A stretch of DNA of 64,000 bases from SCUB01 sp041918675 (lineage in GTDB: Bacteria > Pseudomonadota > Alphaproteobacteria > Rhizobiales > Xanthobacteraceae), in the NCBI GenBank assembly GCA_041918675.1, contig JAYRVF010000010.1:43803-107802 (forward strand). Direction: 5' to 3'. The translations under genes were made by a program, and so were the position numbers. Below are positions 57,318 through 64,000 of this stretch, piece after piece; the stretch's first letter is position 1, and each line of letters opens with the position of its first letter. The notes under the pieces are model-generated. The model was not told the origin of the DNA. It made no database searches and saw only the letters and a program-made list of their open reading frames with translations.

Positions 57318-57632
57318 TCAACGTTTCTCGCGAGCAGGGGGCTCACCTGAATGCCCTCGCTGGCGGGCTTGGTGCTCGGTGGCCATGGCCTCCCACAGCG
57401 CAATTCCTGCTGCCGACGCAGCGAAATCAAGCCGCCAGTAACCGATGCAGGTCGGGGCGCCGCCGAGGGCGTTGAAGATCGCCTGCGCCCCGCCGTTGCG
57501 CCCGCAGGTCTCCGGCGCGCTGATCGCGATGCGGGCAACGAGCCCCTCGACCGCGCGCAGGTCACGAAGCATCCGCGCCGCGACACTACCCTTCGATGGT
57601 GATGACCCGTTGGCCTGCTTGCTGTTCGACAT
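57318..57632 (-). CDS. Hypothetical protein of the satellite module (104 aa)
   Basis: Unrecognised. 104 residues, Ser/Lys-rich start, then MLRDLRAVEGLVARIAI and a Gly/Ala-rich middle ending in WEAMATEHQARQRGHSGEPP. It overlaps the end of the HTH/TerS-like gene by 47 bp in another frame; GGAGA nine bases before the ATG supports it. Same transcript as its neighbours. Confidence 0.5.
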   Translation of the reverse strand: MSNSKQANGSSPSKGSVAARMLRDLRAVEGLVARIAISAPETCGRNGGAQAIFNALGGAPTCIGYWRLDFAASAAGIALWEAMATEHQARQRGHSGEPPAREKR

Positions 57633-58092
57633 CGAGGTATTTCTCCAAGAGCCCGATAAGCGCGTTGCGGTCGGCCGGCTCCATGCGAGCGATGACGCGC
57701 GGGTCTAGGCCGACCGGCCCGCTGGTATCGGTGACGCCGTTGCCGACCAAGGCGAGGAAGTTGTTCAGCCGCTCCGGCCACCGGAACTTGAGCAGGACCT
57801 CGATCAGCCGGTCACTCGGCTCGTGTTCATCAAGGGACCGCTCGAAGGCGCGGCCGAGGACGTGGTGGAAGGCGGCGTCCATCGCCTGAGCGTATTTCGC
57901 GCCGAACTCGGCATCGCGCTTGCGGTGGTCGTGGATCGTGGCGGCGGACACGCCCACGGCCTTCGCGGCGGACTTCGGCGAGCCGGTCTTCGCGACGATG
58001 TCTAGGACGCGGTCCTCGACGGTCGCGGACCACACGCGATCCATCTCGGGCCGGCGCACGTCGCGGCTTTCCAATTTGCGAATGTTTGCCAT
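57586..58092 (-). CDS. HTH protein resembling a phage terminase small subunit
   Basis: 168 residues. The N-terminal HTH is clear: VEDRVLDIVAKTGSPKSAAKAVGVSAATIHDHRKRDAEF, followed by AQAMDAAFHHVLGRAFERSL and a hydrophobic helix with RWPERLNNFLALVG. This layout (HTH, then helical oligomerisation part) fits TerS-like DNA-binding proteins of phages and satellites; the assignment is by eye. ATG 58092 has GGAGA eight bases upstream and is preferred over 58125. First gene of the minus-strand run down to 55515. Confidence 0.6.
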   Translation of the reverse strand: MANIRKLESRDVRRPEMDRVWSATVEDRVLDIVAKTGSPKSAAKAVGVSAATIHDHRKRDAEFGAKYAQAMDAAFHHVLGRAFERSLDEHEPSDRLIEVLLKFRWPERLNNFLALVGNGVTDTSGPVGLDPRVIARMEPADRNALIGLLEKYLDVEQQAGQRVITIEG

Positions 58093-58165
58093 TGGCCGTT
58101 CTCCGCTCGCGAAGATGCATTGCATTGTGCCTGCTAAATGCCATCGAGCTAGACGCGAAAAAACC

Positions 58166-58948
58166 CTAGAACTGCAGCCAACTATTTAGGTGCTGTACAC
58201 GCCACACCAGCAAATTTCCGGTACCCTTCTCGTCCCATCGACGCAGTAGCCCAGTCACCACGGCATCAGCGGGGCTCCATTGTTTGCCGGCCGCTGTTCT
58301 TTCCAAGTAGCGAGTGTTCCAGACAAGAGAGCCGCTGAAGCCTTTCGGATTCTCAAATTTGACTTCTGATCGTGTCTCTTCGCTAGTCGAAGACGTGAAC
58401 TGAGCTTTCTCAGGACGCCAAAAAATCTCAAATATCTGATCGTCTCCGGAATTTGCGACCTCTTGTGAGCAATAGCCGGTCCCGTTGGTTTGGTGAATGC
58501 CAAACGCATAGTGCGCATTCTCACCTGAATAGCCGCGAAAAAACAAAAGCTCGGCTGGGTCACAGGTGGAGTGCTTTTGCGCAAAGACGGAAGTGGCAAT
58601 TTCTCGTGCTGAATGTGGCGTTGCTGCCCAGGCGGCATCGCTTATCAAAGCAACGGCTGCGTCAATTGGATGCGGGTCCCAGCACCAGGGAGCGCGATGC
58701 TCAAATACTTTATCTGAGCCGTAAAAGCGGTAATGCATTGGCTGTTGGCGGGCCACATGCTCGCATGTCAGCAGTAGGCGGCGATTCCCGTGTCCTATAT
58801 ACGACCCAGTGCCAACTAGACGCACCGCGCTCGCAGTTGCCGTACCGAGTGGGGTTACAAATGGATGCGTAAAATGAAGCATCGCCGCTGTTACGCGGTC
58901 ACAAATCGATGTCCACTCTCGGGGCGTCACCAGCAATCTCCGACGCAT
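58166..58948 (-). CDS. Trypsin-like serine protease
   Basis: Chymotrypsin-fold peptidase of 260 residues without signal peptide or transmembrane helix, so intracellular. Counting from the Met at 58948: GTGSYIGHGNRRLLLTCEHVA gives catalytic His64, HPIDAAVALIS gives Asp96, and NPKGFSGSLVW gives Ser205. The first 22 residues may be untranslated (a Met at 58882 is the other start). Composition is AT-richer than the flanking phage-like genes, so it looks like an inserted cargo gene. Intracellular trypsin-like domains occur as effectors in some bacterial conflict systems; that role is inferred. Confidence 0.8.
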   Translation of the reverse strand: MRRRLLVTPREWTSICDRVTAAMLHFTHPFVTPLGTATASAVRLVGTGSYIGHGNRRLLLTCEHVARQQPMHYRFYGSDKVFEHRAPWCWDPHPIDAAVALISDAAWAATPHSAREIATSVFAQKHSTCDPAELLFFRGYSGENAHYAFGIHQTNGTGYCSQEVANSGDDQIFEIFWRPEKAQFTSSTSEETRSEVKFENPKGFSGSLVWNTRYLERTAAGKQWSPADAVVTGLLRRWDEKGTGNLLVWRVQHLNSWLQF

Positions 58949-59400
58949 GCTTGAATGTTTGATCCTGAAGAACTTACGGCGGGCCCATAAAAATTTTCAA
59001 ACCTTTTTGCAGCTCGGCCGTCTATCCAGAAGGCCGTAGGGCACGCGGCGACCCCAGGGCCGCGACCTTCCTGCGGCGGAAAGTGGGTTGTTCGCCGCAG
59101 GTGCTTGCGGCCCCAGGAGCTCGACGGTCCGATCCGGTGCCTGGCGCGGTGCTTTGGAGCGCGCCGTTTCCCAAGCCCTTGGTACGACTTGCCTTCGCCG
59201 CCCTCGGCCCCATGATCCACAATTCGAGGATCGCGGCCTTGGCCTGAGGCGTGGCGGCGCTGATGCGGCGACCGCGCGCCTTCTTGCCGGATTTTGCGCC
59301 GCGTGCCGCCTGACTGACTGGCGGCCTCGCGCGCGCGAGGTCTGCGGGGTCTGCGCGCCGCGGGGCTTGCCGTCGTCGTCCACGCCGGACACGCCGTCAC
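58949..59400. other. Region without a supported gene (possible decayed CDS)
   Basis: About 450 bp. Overlapping open frames on the minus strand (58927-59409 and 58997-59461) have no recognisable domain. A third minus frame reads AKSGKKARGRRISAATPQAK, then AAILELWIMGPRAAKAS, which looks more protein-like but is not continuous with a good start. A frameshifted remnant is possible. Confidence 0.4.
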
Positions 59401-59526
59401 GGTAGACAAGTAGACACGCGCTTTTCCGAGTTCCGTTTAATGCCATATGGCTCGGCAGCACACGCCGTTTAGCTGAGCCATTCTCTCCGGTTCGATTTCT
59501 GAGAAGTGCTTGTCTACCTGTCTACC
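59401..59526. promoter_or_regulatory. Paired inverted iterons (candidate replication origin of the element)
   Basis: GGTAGACA-AGTAGACA (59401-59416) and its reverse complement form TGTCTACC-TGTCTACC (59511-59526) flank a 94-bp segment. Two more TGTCTAC-like copies follow at about 59578-59584 and 59608-59615, near the end of the primase gene. Origins of satellites and plasmids commonly carry such iterons beside the initiator gene. It could instead be a cluster of operators for the element's regulator. Confidence 0.5.
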
Positions 59527-59610
59527 TGAGCGGCAAGGCGATGAATTTCTTACGATAACCGGTGGACGACGACGGGCGTCTACCGGTCGTATCTTCGCCA
59601 AGGGCCTTGT

Positions 59611-61878
59611 CTACATGGTGCCTTCCTTGCGCAGCAGAGCCCCGTATCGATCCATGTAGGCATCGATCCGTCCGGCCGCTCCGATGGCCTCCCATTCGTC
59701 GTGGTTCCTGATCGACCAGAGCTGATAGGCCTGCCGCATACGGTTCTTTGTGTAACGGCTGTGCTTCACAGCACCGATCTCATCCTTAAGCAGCTTCGAC
59801 ACCCTGGCGCGAAGGTTCGCGCGCCCCTGCAACGCAGTCGGCACGACGTTGACCAGGTCATCCACGCGCACGAGATCGAAGTCGAAGGGCGCCTGACCCT
59901 CCTCGAATAGGTCGAGGAGGTAGTTCTCGGCATCGCCGATCGACAGCCGCCGCATGGCCTCCTTGCCGGATGTGGAAGGCGCCGCACCTTTTATGCTCAA
60001 GGCGACCTTCCTTTCCAGCAGCCAGTGCTTGACGAACGACGCGCCGTCTCCTTCCAGGAAGCCGAACAGGCTTTCGTAGTACGCCTCATCCTTCTTTTCG
60101 GCAGGTGAGAAGACGACCAGCCAGCGGCGGTCGCCGCGCTCTATTGGCAAGGCGTCCTCGTGGTTCGTGAAGCAGAGGAAGTTCAGACAGTTCGGGATCG
60201 AATATATCGAACAGCCCTTCTCTTCGATCCTGAGCGTCGTATCGGTGATCGCCGGCTTGAGCCGGTTCGCCACCTCCCTTCGGCCGAGCGTCATAAGCTC
60301 CTCGATGATCGCGAGCTGAGACCCCTCCATCCACGAAGTCCATCGAGAGGTGACCTCGTCGTTCGACGGGCGCACGACGTTGCGGCTGCCCACGATCCTC
60401 TCCATTAAGCGACCGATCCAACTCTTGCCGGTCCCCTGCGCCCCGCAGATGAGCAACGCGAAGTGGACCTTCTCGGCAGGGCGCTGCACCAGCAGAGCCA
60501 GGTAGTCGAGGACGTGGTCGCGGTCGCTCTCATCGGGAAACAGGTGCGCCATGTGAGCGAGGAAGGGCGTCACGTCGCCCGGCTTCGGCTCGACGCCGGC
60601 CTTGCGCCAGATGTTGTAGCGGCCGCCTCGTTCGCCATCCGGAAACTCGACCCGTTCCGGCAGATAGACGAGCGACTCGAACTTCCTGATCGGAATGTTT
60701 TCCTTCCAAACTGCGTTGAGCAGGCTGCCATCCGGCTTCAGCCCGGCGTAGAGCGAGTTCCACTGATCGGACCGGTACTTCTTTCCGTCCGACCGCCGCA
60801 CGAACTGCGATGCGTCGGCCACCCAGACCCACTCGTTCCAGACCGCCGACTTCTTGTGAGCGTTGACCGGTTCCGCTTCCGTGTCATTGGCAAAGTCATC
60901 CTCTGCCGGACAGCGGCCGGTCGCCTCGATGGCCTCGCGCCGCTTGTCCTTCGGCAGAGCGGCGATGAGTGTCTTGATGGTGATCGCTCCGGTCTTGTTG
61001 CCGAGTGAACGCCAACGGCGACCGATTATCTGGGCATGATCGAGGTAATCGGGGTCAGAGGTACTCCAGGCAATGAACTCCTCAACACCTGCGCCATTCG
61101 TAGCATGATGGCAGGCCATCATGAGTTCTCGCCACTTCAACTCGTCGCGGTAGTCGGCGACATCGATGTGCTCAAGCCATTCGGCCAACTGCTCCGGCGT
61201 GATCTCGCCGGGCTCGCCGCCCGGCTGCTCTCCGGACGGCTTCCTGATCGCGTCCAGGAGCGCCGTGGTGACCTCCGGCGCCTCGGAGAGCGTCAGGGCT
61301 AGCGGATCGTCATCGAAGCGGTACGGCTGTTGCGTGTCAGGATGGATCGAGCCGGCTGCCACGACCTGACGGCCGAGCGACTTGAACTCAACGCCCTCGT
61401 ACCCGGCGAGTGCGTTCACCACCGCGACCTCGGCCGGCTTGCGGAAATAGAAGTGCCAGCCGCCGCCGCCCGTTCTGACGAACGGCGCATCCGGCAATCC
61501 GAAGTCAACCTTGAGCCGCGCGAAGGGATCGTCGCCGTCATCGAACGCACGAGGATCGACATCGACGACCAAGTCCGTCGCCCGCAGCCGCACGCCGACG
61601 TTCTTACCCGCGTGCGTGCGCGCCTTGGCCTTGGCGAGGTCCAACGGCTTCGCCTTGGTCCAGCCGCGCTCCGTCGGCACCTTCCCGTCGAGCGGGATGA
61701 GTTGATGGCCTGCCGCGGCGTGCACGTTGAGCGCGCTCGGCTCCGGCAACGACGGCTCATCGGGGCACAAGGCCGGGGCATCTTCGCGAACGTCGAAGCT
61801 CCGAACTGCATGGCTGAGAACATCCACGGGCGCGCCGTCCTCCACGGCGCGCCCGATCTCATTGATGACATCGCTCAT
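59611..61878 (-). CDS. Primase-polymerase/helicase fusion (replication initiator)
   Basis: Element replication protein of 755 residues. The N-terminal prim-pol domain (about 48-215) has the metal-binding DVD (Asp106, Asp108), then GGGGWHFYF (His142). A PriCT-like part (about 230-310) follows. The C-terminal half is an SF3/VirE-type helicase: Walker A GAQGTGKS (about 474-481), then QLAIIEELMTL and NCLNFLCFTNHEDALPIERGDRRWLV. It overlaps the upstream HTH gene by 4 bp. This architecture is typical of phage satellites and integrative plasmids. Confidence 0.92.
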   Translation of the reverse strand: MSDVINEIGRAVEDGAPVDVLSHAVRSFDVREDAPALCPDEPSLPEPSALNVHAAAGHQLIPLDGKVPTERGWTKAKPLDLAKAKARTHAGKNVGVRLRATDLVVDVDPRAFDDGDDPFARLKVDFGLPDAPFVRTGGGGWHFYFRKPAEVAVVNALAGYEGVEFKSLGRQVVAAGSIHPDTQQPYRFDDDPLALTLSEAPEVTTALLDAIRKPSGEQPGGEPGEITPEQLAEWLEHIDVADYRDELKWRELMMACHHATNGAGVEEFIAWSTSDPDYLDHAQIIGRRWRSLGNKTGAITIKTLIAALPKDKRREAIEATGRCPAEDDFANDTEAEPVNAHKKSAVWNEWVWVADASQFVRRSDGKKYRSDQWNSLYAGLKPDGSLLNAVWKENIPIRKFESLVYLPERVEFPDGERGGRYNIWRKAGVEPKPGDVTPFLAHMAHLFPDESDRDHVLDYLALLVQRPAEKVHFALLICGAQGTGKSWIGRLMERIVGSRNVVRPSNDEVTSRWTSWMEGSQLAIIEELMTLGRREVANRLKPAITDTTLRIEEKGCSIYSIPNCLNFLCFTNHEDALPIERGDRRWLVVFSPAEKKDEAYYESLFGFLEGDGASFVKHWLLERKVALSIKGAAPSTSGKEAMRRLSIGDAENYLLDLFEEGQAPFDFDLVRVDDLVNVVPTALQGRANLRARVSKLLKDEIGAVKHSRYTKNRMRQAYQLWSIRNHDEWEAIGAAGRIDAYMDRYGALLRKEGTM

Positions 61879-62117
61879 CGCACGGCCTCCCCGCGCACGA
61901 ACGCGTCGATCTCATCGACGTGATAGCGCACTGACTTTCCATTGAAGACGTGATAGCGGGGGCCCTCTCCGCGAGTGCGCCAGGTCTTTAGGGTGCCAGG
62001 GGTACAGCCTAGGTAAGACGCCGCGCCCTCACTATCGAGCCACGGGCTTCGCGGCCGGGCCAAGAGGGCGCGCTTCACCGCGTCCTCGATTTTATCGATC
62101 ACATTGGGGTCCATCAT
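61875..62117 (-). CDS. AlpA/excisionase-type helix-turn-helix protein
   Basis: Small MerR-like DNA-binding protein of 80 residues: PWLDSEGAASYLGCTPGTLKTWRTRGEGP is the winged HTH, then YHVFNGKSVRYHVDEIDAFVRG, the standard end of AlpA/HTH_17 proteins. Such proteins activate or assist the adjacent integrase or excision. It overlaps the primase start by 4 bp and lies 137 bp downstream of the integrase gene. Confidence 0.9.
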   Translation of the reverse strand: MMDPNVIDKIEDAVKRALLARPRSPWLDSEGAASYLGCTPGTLKTWRTRGEGPRYHVFNGKSVRYHVDEIDAFVRGEAVR

Positions 62118-62254
62118 GGACGCGCCTCCTCGTTCGCCGGCTAGGCCAGCCGGCGGGGTTCAGATCAGGGTTCCTGTCTGAGGAGGATCGAGGCCTTAGG
62201 TCCCGATCACGCGCCGGCCAAAAAAGGCTCCTCGGGGCGCGCGTCGTCCAATAT

Positions 62255-63403
62255 TCACATGGGGCTCTCTGGTGCTACCAACGTTTCTCTGGCCGCCAGC
62301 ACTTTGTTCTCCAAAGCCTGAGCGTGCGGCCTGAGGTGCTCGACCAGGTGCTCCGCGTGGACGTATCCGCCGGAACCGCCGGGGAGCCGCTGGCCAAGGA
62401 GAAGGGCGCTCTCGGCGTAGGGCACGCCGGACGCGATGAAGAGCGTGCGGGCGTGGTGGCGATACTCGTGCGGGCTCGGCAGGTCATGCCGCTGCTGCTT
62501 CGGCTCGGTGGTGTGGCCGACGCCGCTCAATGAAGGCCAAAGCCAAGGGTTGTTCAACGGGGCATCCGCCTCCAGGCGTGCCTTGAGTATCGATGTGAGG
62601 TACTCGCCCATCGGGAACAGCATGTGACCGCCGGTCTTCATGTGACGGAACGTGAGCACCCGCTTTTCGAGGTTAACGTCGTCGCGCCTAACCTGAAGCA
62701 GCGAGGACCGGCGTGCGCCAGTAAGCAGGAATGCGCGGTGCAGGTCGCGCCTATGCGGTGTGAGCTTTTCGGTCTCAACCCACCACGCGGCGAGATCGAG
62801 CATCTCGACCTCGCGGCGCTTCGGCATGGGAATGCGGAGAGCATGTACCGGGTTCGCCGTGAGCGTCTCATCGATGCGCATTGCTGTGTTGATGAGCGCA
62901 CGCAGGGTCCTCATGCAGCCGGTTGCCGTCGTCTGTCCCCGCTGCCTCCTCAGTTCTTCATACATATCCCGGACATCAGCGCGGCTGATGTCGGCCACGG
63001 CCCGGTTCCGCAGCCGCTTCATGTAATAGTCCACGTGATAGCGGTAGCTCGTGCTCGTTGCTTCGCGGAACGGCTTCTCGCTGAGGTGTGTTTCAAGAGC
63101 TTGCGCGAGCGTGATCCCGGTCTCATTGGGCCTCGCCGTCGGATCGACGCCCGACTGGATCGTGCTCATGATCTCCTTCGCGCGGCGGCGCGCCTCGCGA
63201 AGTCCGATGCGATCGGCGCGATCGATCTTCACCCGCACCGTGCGGACGTGCCGGCCGTTTCGCCTCACGTCGCCTTGCACCGCGAATGTCTTCGCCGACT
63301 TGTGGCAGATGACCATCAGGCCTTTGACCTGTTCGTCGCGCCAAATTCCAGAGCCCGGAGGCAGATCGCGAATGCGAGCCTCCGTGAGGTTCATGACAGC
63401 CAT
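62255..63403 (-). CDS. Tyrosine-type site-specific integrase
   Basis: Phage-type integrase of 382 residues. The N-terminal arm-binding domain (DUF4102-like, LTEARIRDLPPGSGIWRDEQVKGL) is followed by a SAM-like core-binding domain (about 95-185) and a catalytic domain with Arg231 (LTGARRSSL), Lys256 (HMKTGGH), His312 and Arg315 (PHEYRHHA), a Gln at 338 where most have His (LLGQ), and Tyr347 (GGYVHAEH). ATG 63403 (MAVMNLTEARIRD) is preferred; the frame is open to 63448. Its N-terminus faces the right end of the element, 145 bp from the attR core. Confidence 0.93.
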   Translation of the reverse strand: MAVMNLTEARIRDLPPGSGIWRDEQVKGLMVICHKSAKTFAVQGDVRRNGRHVRTVRVKIDRADRIGLREARRRAKEIMSTIQSGVDPTARPNETGITLAQALETHLSEKPFREATSTSYRYHVDYYMKRLRNRAVADISRADVRDMYEELRRQRGQTTATGCMRTLRALINTAMRIDETLTANPVHALRIPMPKRREVEMLDLAAWWVETEKLTPHRRDLHRAFLLTGARRSSLLQVRRDDVNLEKRVLTFRHMKTGGHMLFPMGEYLTSILKARLEADAPLNNPWLWPSLSGVGHTTEPKQQRHDLPSPHEYRHHARTLFIASGVPYAESALLLGQRLPGGSGGYVHAEHLVEHLRPHAQALENKVLAARETLVAPESPM

Positions 63404-63547
63404 TTTCGGTTCTCCCGAGCACCGAGATGAGCACCGTACGGCCATCACCGACGATCACCGTACGTCGGCTGATAATGTCGTGTAAGCGCTTGATCGGGAG
63501 CCCTTAATCGCCGAATAATGGCCCGTGGTCACCTGGGCCGTACCCGA

Positions 63548-63592
63548 TTCCTAAACCGAAGGTCGGGGGTTCGACTCCCTCCGGGACCGCCA
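63548..63592 (+). pseudogene. 3' half of host tRNA-Arg(CCT) (attR)
   Basis: TTCCTAA loop (63548-63554), anticodon stem ACCGA, variable AGGTC, T arm GGGGG-TTCGACT-CCCTC, acceptor strand CGGGACC (63582-63588), discriminator G and encoded CCA. It pairs with the 5' half at 48734-48772. The element ends at the loop; everything to the right is host chromosome. Base pair 27:43 of the rejoined tRNA would be a G-A mismatch. Confidence 0.85.
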
Positions 63593-63741
63593 ATTCCGGT
63601 CAGCTTTCCGGGTCGAATCTCCCAAGGCGCGCGAGGCAATTGGTCGTCCTCGGGGCGTCTTGTGTTCGTCGTCGACTGTCGTGCCGATCGGGTTTGGAGG
63701 TCGCGACGCGAAGGATGACCTCCGGCGGGCTCCTGATTTTC

Positions 63742-63999
63742 TTATTCGGAATAGATTGGGGGGTCTGGGTCGTCGTTTTGGTTATTGGTTTCGGGGAATT
63801 TTTTGAGCCATTCGTCGACCCAATGGATGTGCTGGCGCTCGTCGCTGGCCATTTCGAGTGCGAGTTCCTTGACGCCGGGGTCGGGGGTTGTGGCGGCGAT
63901 GTGCTCGAAGAATTGGGCGGCGCGGATTTCGTTGTGGCGCGCGAGCAGGAGGGCCTGGTGATCGGACATGAGGTAGTGGACGGCGTCGAGGGAGACGGC
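63742..63999 (-). CDS. Ferritin/rubrerythrin-like protein (N-terminus beyond the window)
   Basis: The frame is open to the right edge, so only the last 85 residues are seen: AVSLDAVHYLMSDHQALLLA, RHNEIRAAQFFEHIAATTPD, LALEMASDERQHIHWVDEW. The E..RA..FFE and MA.DE.QH..WV pattern with paired Glu/His fits a ferritin-like di-iron four-helix bundle of the rubrerythrin type, probably in oxidative-stress or iron handling. It is the first host gene beyond the element. Confidence 0.75.
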   Translation of the reverse strand, partial: AVSLDAVHYLMSDHQALLLARHNEIRAAQFFEHIAATTPDPGVKELALEMASDERQHIHWVDEWLKKFPETNNQNDDPDPPIYSE

Positions 64000-64000
64000 C

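Larger units (their letters stand above)
48766..63554. mobile_element. Integrated satellite-like genomic island in tRNA-Arg(CCT), about 14.8 kb
   Basis: Bounded by the 7-bp direct repeat TTCCTAA (48766-48772 and 63548-63554), which is the whole anticodon loop of the target tRNA. A tyrosine integrase gene lies next to the right end, followed inwards by an AlpA-like regulator, a primase-helicase and phage-like small genes. There are no capsid, tail or conjugation genes. The left 6 kb is clearly AT-richer than the rest and carries genes of unknown function. The element brings its own complete tRNA-Arg(CCT) near the left end. Confidence 0.85.

Noticed and set aside
63518..63718. 66-codon plus-strand frame at the right end of the element
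   Set aside because: It runs through the tRNA 3' half (attR) and has no protein-like character.

Overview
This is a GC-rich, densely packed chromosomal segment from an alphaproteobacterium of the order Hyphomicrobiales (Rhizobiales). The assignment rests on gene order known in that order: secA/ppiC/argJ/mutT; lysC-ptsP-prfA-prmC-DUF4167; xerD-aroK-aroB-corC-bolA-dnaJ-cobS-cobT; rpmB-DUF3108-helicase-S4-fdxA-carD. The genus cannot be fixed from the window; a Beijerinckiaceae- or Methylocystaceae-like host is a guess.

Layout. 1-1055: end of a GGDEF-EAL protein cut by the window edge. 1069-4165: polyhydroxyalkanoate block (phaR divergent from phaA-phaB, closed by a strong terminator). 4334-12924: gloB, a methyltransferase, and a minus-strand translation/regulation group (DUF4167, prmC, prfA, ptsP, lysC). 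13215-21505: bPH2 protein, ubiG, EamA transporter, DUF1178, nitrilase, glutaredoxin, comF, NDUFAF5-like methyltransferase, mutT, argJ, ppiC. 21896-33825: secA, a lipoprotein L,D-transpeptidase, accA, xerD with an unlisted 48-residue membrane peptide upstream, aroK-aroB-corC, bolA and a J-domain protein. 34040-38080: the aerobic cobaltochelatase pair cobS-cobT and a phytase-like esterase. 38202-48529: rpmB, DUF3108, a Suv3-like helicase, S4, fdxA, a CarD regulator with a histone-H1-like tail, an M48 protease and a nuclease.

48766-63554 is an integrated element of about 14.8 kb. It has split a host tRNA-Arg(CCT) gene exactly in the anticodon loop: the 5' half lies at 48734-48772 and the 3' half at 63548-63592, with the 7-base loop TTCCTAA repeated at both ends. 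The element carries a complete, different tRNA-Arg(CCT) at 48868-48944, apparently to replace the gene it breaks. Its right part looks like a phage-satellite core: integrase, AlpA-type regulator, primase-polymerase/helicase, a candidate origin with paired inverted iterons, a TerS-like HTH protein and small unknown genes, with no capsid or tail genes. Its left part is clearly AT-richer cargo: a DUF5677-like protein and a tightly coupled three-gene operon (50345-54829) of unrecognised proteins with its own sigma70-type promoter. A trypsin-like protease gene (58166-58948) is also embedded. The three-gene operon is the best candidate here for an undescribed, possibly anti-phage, system. This is inference from context.

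Beyond the element, a ferritin/rubrerythrin-like gene runs off the right edge.
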